Shown piece by piece: positions 23,097 through 34,017 of a stretch of 64,000 nucleotides of DNA; within the stretch, counting starts at the first letter, position 1; each line of letters begins with the position of its first letter. The position numbers and the translations under genes were made by a program. The notes below the pieces were generated by a model. That model had not been told where the DNA came from. It worked only from the letters and a program-made list of their open reading frames with translations, and searched no databases. The stretch comes from Saururus chinensis (taxonomy: Eukaryota > Streptophyta > Magnoliopsida > Piperales > Saururaceae), in NCBI GenBank assembly GCA_035235625.1, contig CP141144.1:30811014-30875013 (forward strand), in the 5' to 3' direction.

Positions 23097-23456
23097 TTTT
23101 AGAATTCAAACCTTGAGAAAGAATTTCTTTCAACTGACTGGAATGTTGGATGCTCTATATGTATAACAAATACTAATGTTACCACTACTCGCACCGGAAA
23201 TGCTTACATGATATGAGACAATGAGAGAATACGTACGAGCTACACGACTTCTCGTGGCCTGTGCATGAGCATATTAGGGGCCAATTGTAGCATTTTCAAA
23301 TTAAGAATACTAGAGTACACTACTCAAAGTTGGTATCATCTCGTTCAAAGATCGAAGGACGTGCCTAGCCAGGCTGTATGATAGGAGTACATAGGGTCAT
23401 ATCATGGTACATAGAAATATAACATGGTGCACATAGCATAGTAGCATTGTACCATG
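23097..23456. other. flanking DNA with a paralogue near 48575-48690
   Basis: No gene. The last 110 bases (from GAAGGACGTGCCTAGCC, through repeats of TACATAG and ATAACATGG) align with 48575-48690. This is the original site into which Gypsy D inserted. Confidence 0.5.
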
Positions 23457-23461
23457 CTAGG

Positions 23462-24277
23462 TGTCACAGGCACAGATCTTTACCTAGCGTCCACACCCAT
23501 GATGGCCTGACTGCAGCGTGCAGCTAGCATCCTACTCTCGTGACCTTCCCTCTCGTATGCGCAAGGGAAACAAGCAGTCGGCCAACACAACCATCTCTCG
23601 AGCAAAGGGCTCCGCCTTGTGCTACGTAAACTCAGTTTATTGGTTACAATGGATGGGAGAGGGCAAGGGCTGACCAACCAAGTCGTTGTGCTCAATCTCA
23701 CAGAGCTCTCTGGTTTGTCTTCAACACACAACCATCCTCCATGGCTGCCCCACTCTCTCCCCTTATATAGACTCACCCTTGGCTGGTCCGTATCACGCTA
23801 GGAATACAACAGCCCAACCTATGTATAAAAGAGTCCCTCCTTGTCCCAACTCCCCCAGCCAAATAGGGGCGTCCCAGCACAAATCAGGAAACCAATCAAG
23901 GAGTCCATCTTTAGCTAGGAGTCTAGTGCCCTGCTACTTCTAGAGTTCGTCCATCCGGGGAAACTTGCTGCCTTCACTCCTATCCGCGCTAGGAGTCCGG
24001 CTGCACAGCATGAATGCATCCTAGAGCCCTTAGGAGTCCATCCCTAAGGGGTTGTGGTGCCCAACAAGCCACCTGAGTCCTACCCGCGTAGGGACTCTGC
24101 CTCAGCCTGCTCTGCAAGGTGAGTGCGCATTTGGAACCACTCCAACATTGCTCCAAGCATCCATCTATGTCCAAGGGGCTACCTAGGCTGTCTGTCGTCT
24201 AGGCTAACTTTACTGTCCACTGCCAAGTATAGGGGGTAGCCGCCCCTTTCTCTATGCAAAAATTGGAGGGGCTAATA
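23462..24277 (-). repeat. 3' LTR of Gypsy D
   Basis: 816 bp from TGTCACAGG to GGGGCTAATA on the plus strand. GGCCTCCCCC at 24278-24287 is the complement of the adjacent polypurine tract. Confidence 0.9.
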
Positions 24278-24398
24278 GGCCTCCCCCAACAAATCCGCTT
24301 GACGCCCTCGTCAAGGCTAAGTAATCTCGAACCTTGTCTTCAAACTGCCATAATACTGCGTCTCGCTCCCAACTGTTCTCCGACTCCAGAAGACCCTT

Positions 24399-25303
24399 TC
24401 ACTTAACCAAGTAGAAGATCCTCCTGTATTTCTTGCTCATTCCTTCGACCCTTCTATTAAGGATAGCATCAACCTCCTTTTCGAAAGAGGTTCTTATCGT
24501 AGGCGGGGCTCTCTTCGAAGTACCTCTGCTAGAATCTTGTAAGTCTGAATGAAACGGCTTAAGGAAACTAACATGGAAAACATGGTGAAGTTTGAAGCGT
24601 TCAGGCAACTCGAGTTCGTATGCTAGCTAACCAACATGCTGCTTCACCTCAAAGGGACCATCATACCATTGTATATGCCCTTTGTGCACGTCTTTCCTTC
24701 ACAACTTCTTCCAAAGTTGGTGAGTAAGTTTGAGCATAACTTTGTCCCCAACTTGAAACTCAAGAGGTCTCTCATCTCTGTCCACATACTTCTTCATCCG
24801 CTAGACTGCCTTGGCCAAGCAGTCACGCACCTCCATTCTTTCAATCCGCCCTCTTGTCAAGTGATATGCAGCGGGACACCTGCCTCTTGTCCACTGCAAA
24901 GTCACATCCGCTGGCGTAAAAGGTTGTTGGCCTGTACCCAACTCAAAGGGATTCCTACCTATGGCTGAGCTCGTGTGTAGGTTATAGCAAAATTGGGCGA
25001 CCTCTAGCAAGTCGACCCAATTTTTCTAGTTTGCTATGACAAAGTGACGTAGATACTCCTCCAAGATACCTTCAGCCGTTCCGTCTGCCCATCTGTTTGA
25101 GGGTGATTGTGGGTCGAAATGTTAAGCTAAGTGCATGAGATCTCGAAAACTGAGTCCAAAATCTGCCTATGAAAAGAGTGTCTCTGTCACTTACGATGTC
25201 TACCGGTAGTCCCCAATACTTGACAACATTCTGGAAGAAAAGGTCCGCAACCATCTCAGTGTTGCATGTTTTTGAGGCTTCTATGAAGGTCCTGTAATTG
25301 GAA
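24399..25303 (-). pseudogene. pol: integrase C-terminal region of Gypsy D
   Basis: Carries the latter part of the integrase core (VVKYWGLPVDIVSDRDTLFIGRFW, quoted in part: DIVSDRDTLFIGRFW near 25160-25205), followed by VAQFCYNLHTSSAIGRNPFE near 24930-25000 and a C-terminal part RFKLHHVFHVSFLKPF near 24550-24605, the segment that leads into the chromodomain in this group. The remainder of integrase lies on the other side of element E. The region is degraded. Confidence 0.8.
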
Positions 25304-25308
25304 AAGCG

Positions 25309-25615
25309 TGATGTGCCCGATGCAGGCACGATCAGTATCTAAGAGGATTGCACAGGGAAAGGGGAGAATTGTAGAAGAAAGGGGAGAAATCTGAATCACC
25401 AATTGCATAACCAAAACAAGAGTTCAGGCCACCCCTTACGGGAGACGACCCCCCCTAGGGAACCGGACCAGCTGAACCAACCCAGCCCGCCAGGTTCATA
25501 CAGTTTAATCTAAGACCAATTGAACCAATAAGTAAAAGACTACAATTCAACTAAATAGTCAAAGCAGTAAAGTAATAAAAAGGAGTCTGAGCATTGTGTG
25601 CAATCGTGCACAACA
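25309..25615 (-). repeat. 3' LTR of element E
   Basis: 307 bp, TGATGTGCCCGATGC to GTGCACAACA on the plus strand. It shares its start and end with the LTRs of element F. Confidence 0.9.
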
Positions 25616-25649
25616 CTCCACCACACTTCCGCTAGTCGACTTGTCCTCA

Positions 25650-28535
25650 AGGCGACCAAGCTGGATAACGAGTCAAAAAATCATCCTCAAGCATCCACGT
25701 CTCATCCTCCAAAGGCTGACCCTGCCATGAAACCAAAATCTTAGTAACAATGCGACCCGAACGACGCACCTGCCTCTTCTCAAGCACGGACGCAGGGGCA
25801 GGATTAGAGGGCGGAACAGGACCCATCAGTGGCGGAGGGGACGCATCCACGGCCAAGCTACAATCACCCACAAACCTGCGAAGGCGGGACACATGGAACA
25901 CCGGATGAACCAAGAAAGTAGGCGGCAAGGACAAATGGTAAGCGACTGGTCCAACGCGAGCCTCCACCGGGTATGGACCATGAAACTTGGGAGCGAGCTT
26001 GGAGTGCTCGGGCTGGAATAAAGAAGACTAGCGCTGTAGTAAGACAGAAACATAGACCAAGTCACCAACTTGGAACTCCCGATCAGTTCAGCGGCCATCA
26101 TAGAGCTATTTCATCCGATTCTGAGCCTGAGCCAGATTCATCTTCAACTGGCGCAAGACCTCATCACGAGTTTGTAGCGTATAATCCACCTCAGCCACCG
26201 AAGATCGACGTGGCACATATGACAAAATAGTAGGGGGAGGACGACCATACAACACCTCGAATGGAGTGAAACCCACACGCGTGTGATAAGCAGTATTATA
26301 GGACCACTCTGCCCATGGAAGAAGCCACAACCATCGGCGGGGCTGTGACATCGTGAAGCAGCTCAAGTACTGCTCCAAACAGCGGTTGACGACCTCCGTC
26401 TGCCCATCCGTCTGAGGGTGATATGCAGTGTCATATGAAGGGACATACCCTGTAAGGTAAAGAACTCCTGCCAGAACTGAGAAAGGAAGATACGATCACA
26501 ATCAGACACAATGGTACGAGGCATACCATGAAGCTTCGCCACCTCCCGAACATACAAGTCAGCCACCGTTTTAGCAGTAAAGGGGTGACCCAACGCACAA
26601 AAATGAGCGTACTTAGAGAGGTGGTCAACCACCACCATGATCACCGACTTACCTTGCACCAGCTGCAAGGCTTCTACAAAATCCATCGATACATCCTCCC
26701 ATACTTTGTCCGGAATCGGTAGGGGTTGGAGCAGCCCAGCGGGAGAAGTGGTGGCCGCCTTGGCGCGCTGACAAATATCACAAGCCGTCACATACTCATG
26801 CACAGCCCGACGAACTCCCAACCATAAGAAACTCTGGCTGACCCGTTTGTAAGTGAGGAAAATCCCCTCGTGGCCAGCAACCGGAGAGTCATGGAAATGA
26901 GATATGATATGGCGGCGCAGATCAGCGACATTAGGAACCCACAAATGGTCCTTCTAGAACAGTAAATCATCCCGCCAGTTGTAAAACGGGTGACCAGCCA
27001 GGTCCTGCTGAAGGGCAGCGATCAACGTTTGTGTCGAAGCATCAAAACAGTAGGCCTGCTTTAGCTCATCGATAAAAGGACAAGAGAGCATGGAGAATGT
27101 GAGGCACGACCCTGATGTCAGTATACGGGAAAGAGCATCAGCCACTGTGTTGTCGGACCCCTTCTTATAAACCACTTCATAATCATAACCCAGAAGTTTA
27201 CTGACCCAACGCTGTTGAGATGGGGTGGACACCCGCTGTTTGAGGAAATACTTCAATGGTTGATGGTTAGTACGAATCAGGAACCGCCGACCCTAGAGGT
27301 ACGGCCGCCATTTGGTGACTGCATGGATGATAGCCAGCATCTCCTTCTCATAGACAGATAGTGACAAGGATCGGCCCGCCAATGCCTTGCTGAAATATGC
27401 GATGGGACACTCATCCTGTAACAAAACTGCCCCTAAGCCAATGTCCGAAGCATCCGTCTCAACCACAAACGGGCGTTTGAAGTCAGGCAAGATCAAGACG
27501 GGGGCGGAAGCCATGGCGTGCTTCAGCCCATCAAATGCTTCCTGCGCCTCTAGAGTCCAAGCAAAAGCGCCCTGTTTGAGCAGCGCTGTCAACGGTCTAG
27601 CCATTTCCCCATAACGACTGATGAAGCGCCGATAGTACCTAGTGAGGCCTAGGAAACCACGAAGTGCTCGAACGCTGGTGGGAATAGGCCAAGACAGCAT
27701 GGCGGTGACCTTGGCTGGGTCGGTGGCAACACCCTTCTCTGATATAATGTGGCCCAGGTAATCCACCTGTCAACTGCCAAAGGAGCACTTTGAACGTTTC
27801 AGACATAAAGAGTTATCACGCAAAATTGAGAAAACCGACCTGAGGTGGGACAAATGCTCGGCCCACGATCTGCTGTATACCAGAATGTCATCAAAGAAAA
27901 CCAAGATATAACGGCGCAGGAAGGGGCGGAAGAGGTCGTTCATAAGGCACTAGAAGGTGGATGGAGCATTAGTCAAACCAAACGGCATCACGAGGAACAC
28001 AAAGTGACCATCGTGAGTCCGAAAAGCTGTCTTGTGCACATCAGCAGCACTCATGCGAATCTAATGATAGCCCGAACGCAAGTCGAGCTTACTAAACACC
28101 GTCACGCCTGTCAATTCATTGAGTAACTCCTCAATCACTGGAATCTGGTACTTGTCTTTCACAGTCACAGCATTGAGGGCGCGGTAGTCCACACAAAAGC
28201 GCCATGTGCCATCCTTCTTGCGCACAAGCAACACCAGCGAAGAATAAGAGCTTGTGCTGGGCCGGATAATTCCTGCCTGAAGCATATCGGCCACCAGCCG
28301 CTCGATCTCAGCCTTCTGAATATGGGGGTAGCGGTATGGCCGTACATTGGTTGGGGCGGTACCCGGTGTAATTGGAATCTGATGATCATGGGAGCGGCTA
28401 GGCAGGAGGCCCTGTGGTTCAGCGAATAGGTCTTGGTAATCTGTCAACAACTCATTGAGGTTGGCCGGCGCTATAGCTTGAGGAACTTCAATAACTACAC
28501 GCTGGTGTAAGAGGAGCCCTTGGGGGGCGTACTGG
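25650..28535 (-). pseudogene. pol: pol region of element E (RT to chromodomain)
   Basis: RT: NVRPYRYPHIQKAEIERLV near 28310-28365, KKDGTWRFCVDYRALN near 28170-28215 and FSKLDLRSGYH near 28061. The lower RT and connection (YLGHIISEKGVATDPAKV near 27720) leads to RNase H (VVETDASDIGLGAVLLQD near 27420-27475, ADALSRIL near 27125). Integrase shows the zinc module HFHDSPVAGHEG...CDICQRAKA (about 26760-26900), then WEDVSMDFVEALQ near 26680. The C-terminal chromodomain-like piece is ILVSWQGQPLEDETW near 25690-25740. Order and motifs are those of a chromovirus. The region is degraded but more readable than that of D. Confidence 0.88.
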
Positions 28536-28560
28536 TACAAGCTGCTCGACGAATGGATGG

Positions 28561-28804
28561 AGAGAAGAAAGGGGAGAAGTCTGAATCACCAATTGCATAA
28601 CCAAAACAAGAGTTCAGGCCGCCCCTTATGGGAGACGACCCCCCCTAGGGAACTGGACCAGCTGAACCAACCCAGCCCGCCAGGTTCATATAGTTTAATC
28701 TAAGACCAATTGAACCAATAAGTAAAAGACTACAATTCAACTAAATAGTCAAAGCAGTAAAGTAATAAAAAGGAGTCTGAGCATCGTGTGCATTGTGCAC
28801 AACA
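28561..28804 (-). repeat. 5'-side LTR copy of element E
   Basis: Collinear with 25375-25615, nearly identical, ending GTGCACAACA and followed by AAGCG. Confidence 0.88.
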
Positions 28805-28809
28805 AAGCG

Positions 28810-29300
28810 GTTTACTATCACCATAATCAATCCAAATCCCTGCACAATCGGCAAACCAGTTATGAAGTCCATAGACAAGCTGATCCATGGTCAATGCGGG
28901 ATGGGAAGGGGCTGCAACATGCCCGCTTCCTTCTGCCTCTCTATCTTGTCCTACTGGCAAATCATACACGTTCTCACATAGTGCTCAACATCCTCTAGCA
29001 TCCCCGGCCAAAAGTAGTTCCGGGACAAGAGTGCATGAGTCTTCTCTTGCCCAGGATGACCTGCCCACGCAGAGTCATGGGTCTCTCTCAACAACCAATG
29101 CCTCAAACCGCCTACCAAGGGAATGTAAGGTCGTCCTCCTTTCACATACAGTACCCCCTCCTCCAACCAGAATCTTCGTGTAGACCCATTCTTCACGGAT
29201 TCAATCAGCCTTAGGCAGACTTGATCTTTCTTGGTGGCCTCTTGTATTTGCTCTAACATATCCTCTGCAATCCGCACCAATGCTGCCATCGTTGCCTCTG
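28810..29300 (-). pseudogene. pol: integrase N-terminal region of Gypsy D
   Basis: Zinc module with RETHDSAWAGHPGQEKT and VRTCMICQ (about 28955-29100), giving the H-x-H-x-C-x2-C pattern of retroelement integrases, then the start of the core toward 28810, where element E interrupts. Confidence 0.82.
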
Positions 29301-29329
29301 GGTCTATTCGTCAGCTGAGGGCATCAACC

Positions 29330-30500
29330 ACAACATTAGCCTTGCCCAGCTTATACTCTAACATGAAATCGAACTCAGCCAAGAATTCCTGCCAACGTGC
29401 CTACTTGGGAGAAATCTTCGTCTGCATAGTAAAGTAGCTCATGGCTATGTTGTCTATCTGGACAAGGAACTGCACTCCCAACAAGTAATGCCTCCAAGTT
29501 CTAAGGCATTGGATGACTGTAATCATCTCCTTCTCGTGGATTAAATACCTTTGTTCGGTCTTGTTGAGCCTGTGGCTCTCATATGCAATAGGGTGATTGG
29601 ATTGGATCAGCACACCTCCAATTGCCCGATTAGAAGCGTCAGTTTTCACCTCAAAGGGCGCATCAAACTTGATAAGTTTGAGTGCAGCCTCGGAGGATAT
29701 CACATCCTTCAACTGCTCAACCCAGCACCAAGGCCTGACTTTCTTCAGAAGGTCGGTTAGCGTTGCTACCTTCTTTGAGTAGTTCTTGATGAATCTTTGG
29801 TAGTAGTTCGCAAGTCCTAAGAATGATTTCAGCTCTGTCACCTTAGTTGCGACTAGCCACTCTGCGATAGCCCTGACCTTCTGCCCATCCATCCTTACTC
29901 TTCCCTTCGCTATGTAGTGCCTAAGGAACTCGATCTCTGTCCGCACAAAGCGGCACTTCTCGAGCTTCATAAACAACTTGTGCTCTCTTAGCCTTTCCAG
30001 CATAATCCTAAGATGCCCAACATGTTCATCTAGGGAAGCACTGTACACCACAATGTCGTCAAGGTAGATGACCACAAACTGGTCCAAGTAGGGTATGAAA
30101 ACATCATTCATCAGCGTGCAAAAGGTGGCTGGTGCATTCATCAAGCCGAAGGGCATGACTAGAAACTCAAACAGCCCATAGTGTATCACCATCCCTATCT
30201 TTGCCTCATCGCCTATAGCAATGCTCACTTGCCAATAACCTAACTTGAGATCCAGCTTGGTGAAATAGGAAGCCTTTGCCAAGTGGTCAAACAAGTTAGT
30301 CCATTAGAGGGACTGAGTACTTGTTCTTGACGGTGATTTGATTCAGCGCTCGATAATCCACACATAAACGTAAGGAACCATCCTATTTTAGCTGAAAAAG
30401 GACTGGGGCTCCGAAGGGAGCCTTATATGGTCTGATAAAGCCTGCCTTCAACAGCTCGTCAAGCTTTTTCCTAAGTACAGTTAACTTTGGTGGAGCCATG
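29330..30500 (-). pseudogene. pol: reverse transcriptase and RNase H region of Gypsy D
   Basis: RT blocks: [14 protein letters not shown] near 30230-30275, [17 protein letters not shown] near 30130-30180, catalytic YLDDIVVY near 30050-30075, [15 protein letters not shown] near 29920-29960, [20 protein letters not shown] near 29780-29835. RNase [17 protein letters not shown] near 29610-29660, [20 protein letters not shown] near 29530-29590. The region is one of the longer readable parts of D but the element as a whole is dead. Confidence 0.87.
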
Positions 30501-30559
30501 CGATAGGGAGCTCAGACTGGAGGATGAGCCCCTGGCATCAACTCAATGGCATGATTCAC

Positions 30560-32300
30560 AACATGTCATGGTGGGAGGGTTTGCGGCAACTCTGGTGGCA
30601 TCATGTCCATAAACTCACTCAGCAACTTCTCCACCTTCTTTGGAACGTCCATGGCTGTGTTCTCATCTTCTACTATCGTGACCAAGTAGGTCTTATGGCC
30701 CCGCTCAAGGCCCTTCATCAGCTGAAGGACAAACACAACTTGCACCTCTATTTCGCCTTTGTTCTCAGCAACAAAGTAAGGGATCCTCTCATCACCGATG
30801 AGAATGCCCTTAAGGTATGGCATCACAGACATCTTAGCCATCCTCATGAAGTCTAGCCTAAGGATCAACTCAAAGTCATCCAAGGGAACAACAATGAAGT
30901 AACTCTTCTCGTCCATTCACCAATCCGCACTAGCATGTCATGGACAACTCCCAAGACTGGAGCTACCTCTGAGTTAACTGCCTTGATCCTGGCTTGAGCC
31001 TTCTCTGTCTTCAGGCCCCAAGCCTTCATGCACTTCTCTGGCGCTCGCACCAGCTGTTTGTCCAAAACAGCCTCAACATATATCAGCCATCCATGATTTG
31101 ACTTCTCCTTTCTATCACTCACAATCTGCATGGGGTTCATACGAGTAGTGACCTCCTCTTCCGAAGAAGAGTCGTTCTCAACAACAACAACATTCAGCTT
31201 CTCCCTCTTCGGGCACTCCTTGGAGCAGTGAGGGCCTTGGCAAATGAAGCAAGCTATCCCCTTGGATTTATTGGGTTCAACCTCCTCACTGCGCGTACCC
31301 TTAAAGTCGTTCTTGTGTGCCTAGCCATTCTACCTGCAACAGCCCCTTGAGGATGAAGACCCTTTGTCTTGTTTCTATGTAATTGGCTCTGACTTGTAGT
31401 CGACCAACCTTTCAGCCACTGTGATGGCGGAGGAGAGGTCCCGAACATTCTGCCTCCGTAATGACTTCTATGGCCAATTCTGGAGACCAGTCAGGAAGTT
31501 GAATAACTTCTCCTCCGTCATGTGCTTGATGTCCAAGAGGAGGGACTGGAATTTCTTGACATACTCCCTGACCATCCCTGTTTGCCTCAATTTCCTGAGA
31601 AAGTCTCGTGCAACCTACACCGTGTTCGTAGGGAGGAACTGCTCCCTGAGTTCCTTCTTTATCGTCACCCAAGTCTAGATAGGGGGACGCCCAGTAGCAG
31701 CGTCATCTTCCAGCCTGGATCGCCACAAAAGCTTGGCATCTGTTGAGATATACAAGCTTGTCACCATGACCTTCTCTTCGTTTGAGGTATGGGTGATTGC
31801 GAAGAGCTACTCCATATCCCAAACAAAGTTCTCGATATCCTTAGCTCTTTGTGAGCCAGAGTAGGATTTTGGTTTAGGCACCTTTGCTTTCTTCATGACT
31901 GCCCCATCTTGGATCTAGGTTCTTTCTCTGTTGCTGAAGGTGCTGAGTTCAACACAGCCCGCTCAAACAAAGCTATTTTGTCCGTTAGCTCTTGAACCTT
32001 CCCTTCAGTTTTGGCCCTCAAGTCCTGCAACTTATCCTTCAAGTAATCCATAGTGGATGCCATGTCCGCAGCCAGTGAATTGAATCGGGCAGCACCACTT
32101 GTGGAAGAGCCTTCTCCAGACTCGTCTGCATAGGCGCCGATCTCAACCAAGAAGAGACGCTGGTCAAAGGCACCAATATGATCCTAGACAGATTGCAGGG
32201 AGGCCTGGACTTCAGCCAGCATCCCATTAGCCATCCTCAAAGCATTATACTTAGCTTCAACATAAGTAAGGCACTGCAACATGGAGCTTGTCATAGTGGC
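30560..32300 (-). pseudogene. gag-pol: gag and protease region of Gypsy D
   Basis: Near 31950-32150 lies a predicted coiled-coil-like segment (MDYLKDKLQDLRAKTEGKV) typical of the front of gags in this group. A zinc knuckle CFICQGPHCSKECPKR lies near 31205-31255, with an Asp/Glu-rich stretch after it. The protease-linker PLDDFELILRLDF (about 30850-30890) precedes the RT. The region is heavily degraded, and gag boundaries are approximate. Confidence 0.75.
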
Positions 32301-32379
32301 ACCTAGTTTGTCCGCAATCAGCATGGAATCCCTGGGTCCTCGCTCGCCAAATCCCCTTCAAACATACCTGGTTCATTGG

Positions 32380-32399
32380 GATCCCAGCAATGGAACCAA
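32380..32399 (-). other. primer-binding site of Gypsy D (non-iMet type)
   Basis: Next to the 5' LTR the minus strand reads TGGTTCCATTGCTGGGATC. It starts TGG as a PBS should, but it is not the TGGTATCAGAGC of the other elements here. I do not assign the tRNA. Confidence 0.55.
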
Positions 32400-32400
32400 C

Positions 32401-33193
32401 TGTCACAGGTGCAGAGCTTTACCTAGCGTCCACACCCATGATGGCCTAACTGTAGCATGAAGCCAGTAGCCTACTCTCACGACCTCCCCTCTCGTATGCC
32501 CAAGGGAAACAAGCAATCAGCCAGCATAGCCCTGTGCTATGTAAACTCAGTCTGTCGGTTACAATAGCAAGGAAATGGTAGGGGCTGACCAACCAAGTCA
32601 TTGTGCTCAATCTCGTAGAGCTCTCCGGTTCGTCTTCAACACACAACCATCCTCCATGGCTGCTCCACCCTCTCCCCTTATATGGACTCACCCTTGGTTG
32701 GTCCGTATCACACTAGAAATACAACAGCCCAACCCATGTATACAAGAGTCCCTCCCTGTCCCAACTCTCCCAGCCCAATAGGGGCATCCTAGCACAAATT
32801 AGGAAACCAAGCAAGGAGTCCGTCTACGGCTAGGAGTCCAGTGCCATGCTGTTTCTAGAGTTTGTCCTTCCGGGGAAACTTGCTGCCTTCACTCCTATCC
32901 GTGTTAGGAGTTTGGCTGCACTGCATGAATGCCTCCTAGAGCCCATAGGAGTCAGTCCCTAAGGAGTTGTGGCACCCAACATGCCACCTAGAGTCCTGCC
33001 CACGCAGGGACTCGGCCTCAGCCTACTCCACAAGGCAAGTGCGCATCCGGAACCACTCCAACATTGCTCCAAGCATCCATCTATGCCTAAGGGGTTGCCT
33101 AGGCTGTCCGTTGTCTAGGCTAACTTGGTTGTCCATTGCTAAGTATAAAGGGTAGCCGCCCCCTTCTCTATGCAAAAAGTGGAGGGGCTAACA
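32401..33193 (-). repeat. 5' LTR of Gypsy D
   Basis: 793 bp, TGTCACAGG to GGGGCTAACA on the plus strand, followed by CTAGG at 33194-33198. Visibly diverged from the other LTR. Confidence 0.9.
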
Positions 33194-34017
33194 CTAGGTA
33201 TCCTAAGTGACATGGTTATGGAATTTAGTTGTGCAGCCTATGTTAGACCATGGTAATAGCTCAGGCCCACATGGCCCTTATTTTTGGTTCGGATGAACCA
33301 GGCCATAGGGTTTATGGTGAATAGGGGTGGTTGTGCCAACCCCAGAGGAAACATCTTGGCACACATTCTTGTGGGACTCACATTGGTACATTTTCTCCTA
33401 GCATGTGACTAGGGTGTGCATTTTCACCTTGTGGGGCCCAACCCAATGATATGTGTTTTTGGTAAGACTTGTGGTTAATAAGGGGTCGACCTTATATCAA
33501 GCATGCTCATGTGCAGGGGCTAAGGCCTCTATGGGCTTTGTGTGACCTAACCCACGTCCAGTATATTCGACCCTCTAGATAATCCGCGAGAGTATACATG
33601 TAGGCCCATTTAACTTAAACCCATTTAGAGCGAGGAGTATATATGGGATAAATTTTGTGGTTAATGCTAATCTAATCCCCCCCCTCTCCCAATACGCACC
33701 CTCCTTATGTATTTCTCTATTGAAGTGTTTCAACAAGGAAGAGGAAGAAAAAGAATTTGCCACCTGCCCCTCTTCCTCCTCATCACCTTCCTTCGCGTGG
33801 ATTGTGCAATATTGGGAAGCATGCCATCCACTTGATTCAACAAAGGAATTAAAAGAAGGCTTAGGGCACTACATCAAGGGTTGTACAAACCAAATTAAAG
33901 GGATTTGAGGGATCTATACATAATTGACAATACATTTCCTATCCTCTCTTTATTGAATTGATATTCAATTGTGCATGAGCATTGGGTTGAAGGTTGAAGG
34001 GCATCCCTAGACAAATC

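Larger units (their letters stand above)
25309..28804 (-). mobile_element. Ty3/Gypsy chromovirus E (Reina-like), inserted in D, incomplete fossil
   Basis: Bounded by AAGCG (25304-25308 and 28805-28809), with short LTRs ending GTGCACAACA. The left LTR is 25309-25615 (307 bp) and the right copy about 28561-28804 (244 bp). The parts present, right to left, are RT, RNase H, integrase and chromodomain; no gag, protease or PBS is seen, so the copy is broken. Short LTRs and RT wording (VRPYRYPHIQKAEIERLV) fit the Reina-like group. The two LTRs are nearly identical where they overlap, so it is probably the youngest insertion in this half of the window. It is the same family as element F. Confidence 0.9.
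23462..33193 (-). mobile_element. Ty3/Gypsy chromovirus D (Galadriel-like), nested fossil
   Basis: LTRs at 23462-24277 and 32401-33193, flanked by CTAGG (23457-23461 and 33194-33198). It reads right to left: gag, protease, RT, RNase H, integrase. A second element, E, sits inside the integrase region with its own target duplication AAGCG. The zinc-knuckle type C-x2-C-x3-H-x4-C (CFICQGPHCSKEC), the protease-linker wording PLDDFELIL and the integrase wording ELGTGQQPFTP-like (FELGTGQQPFTPADV) recall the Galadriel clade; this clade call is tentative. Its coding region has many breaks and the LTRs differ noticeably, so it is older than its passenger E. Confidence 0.9.
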
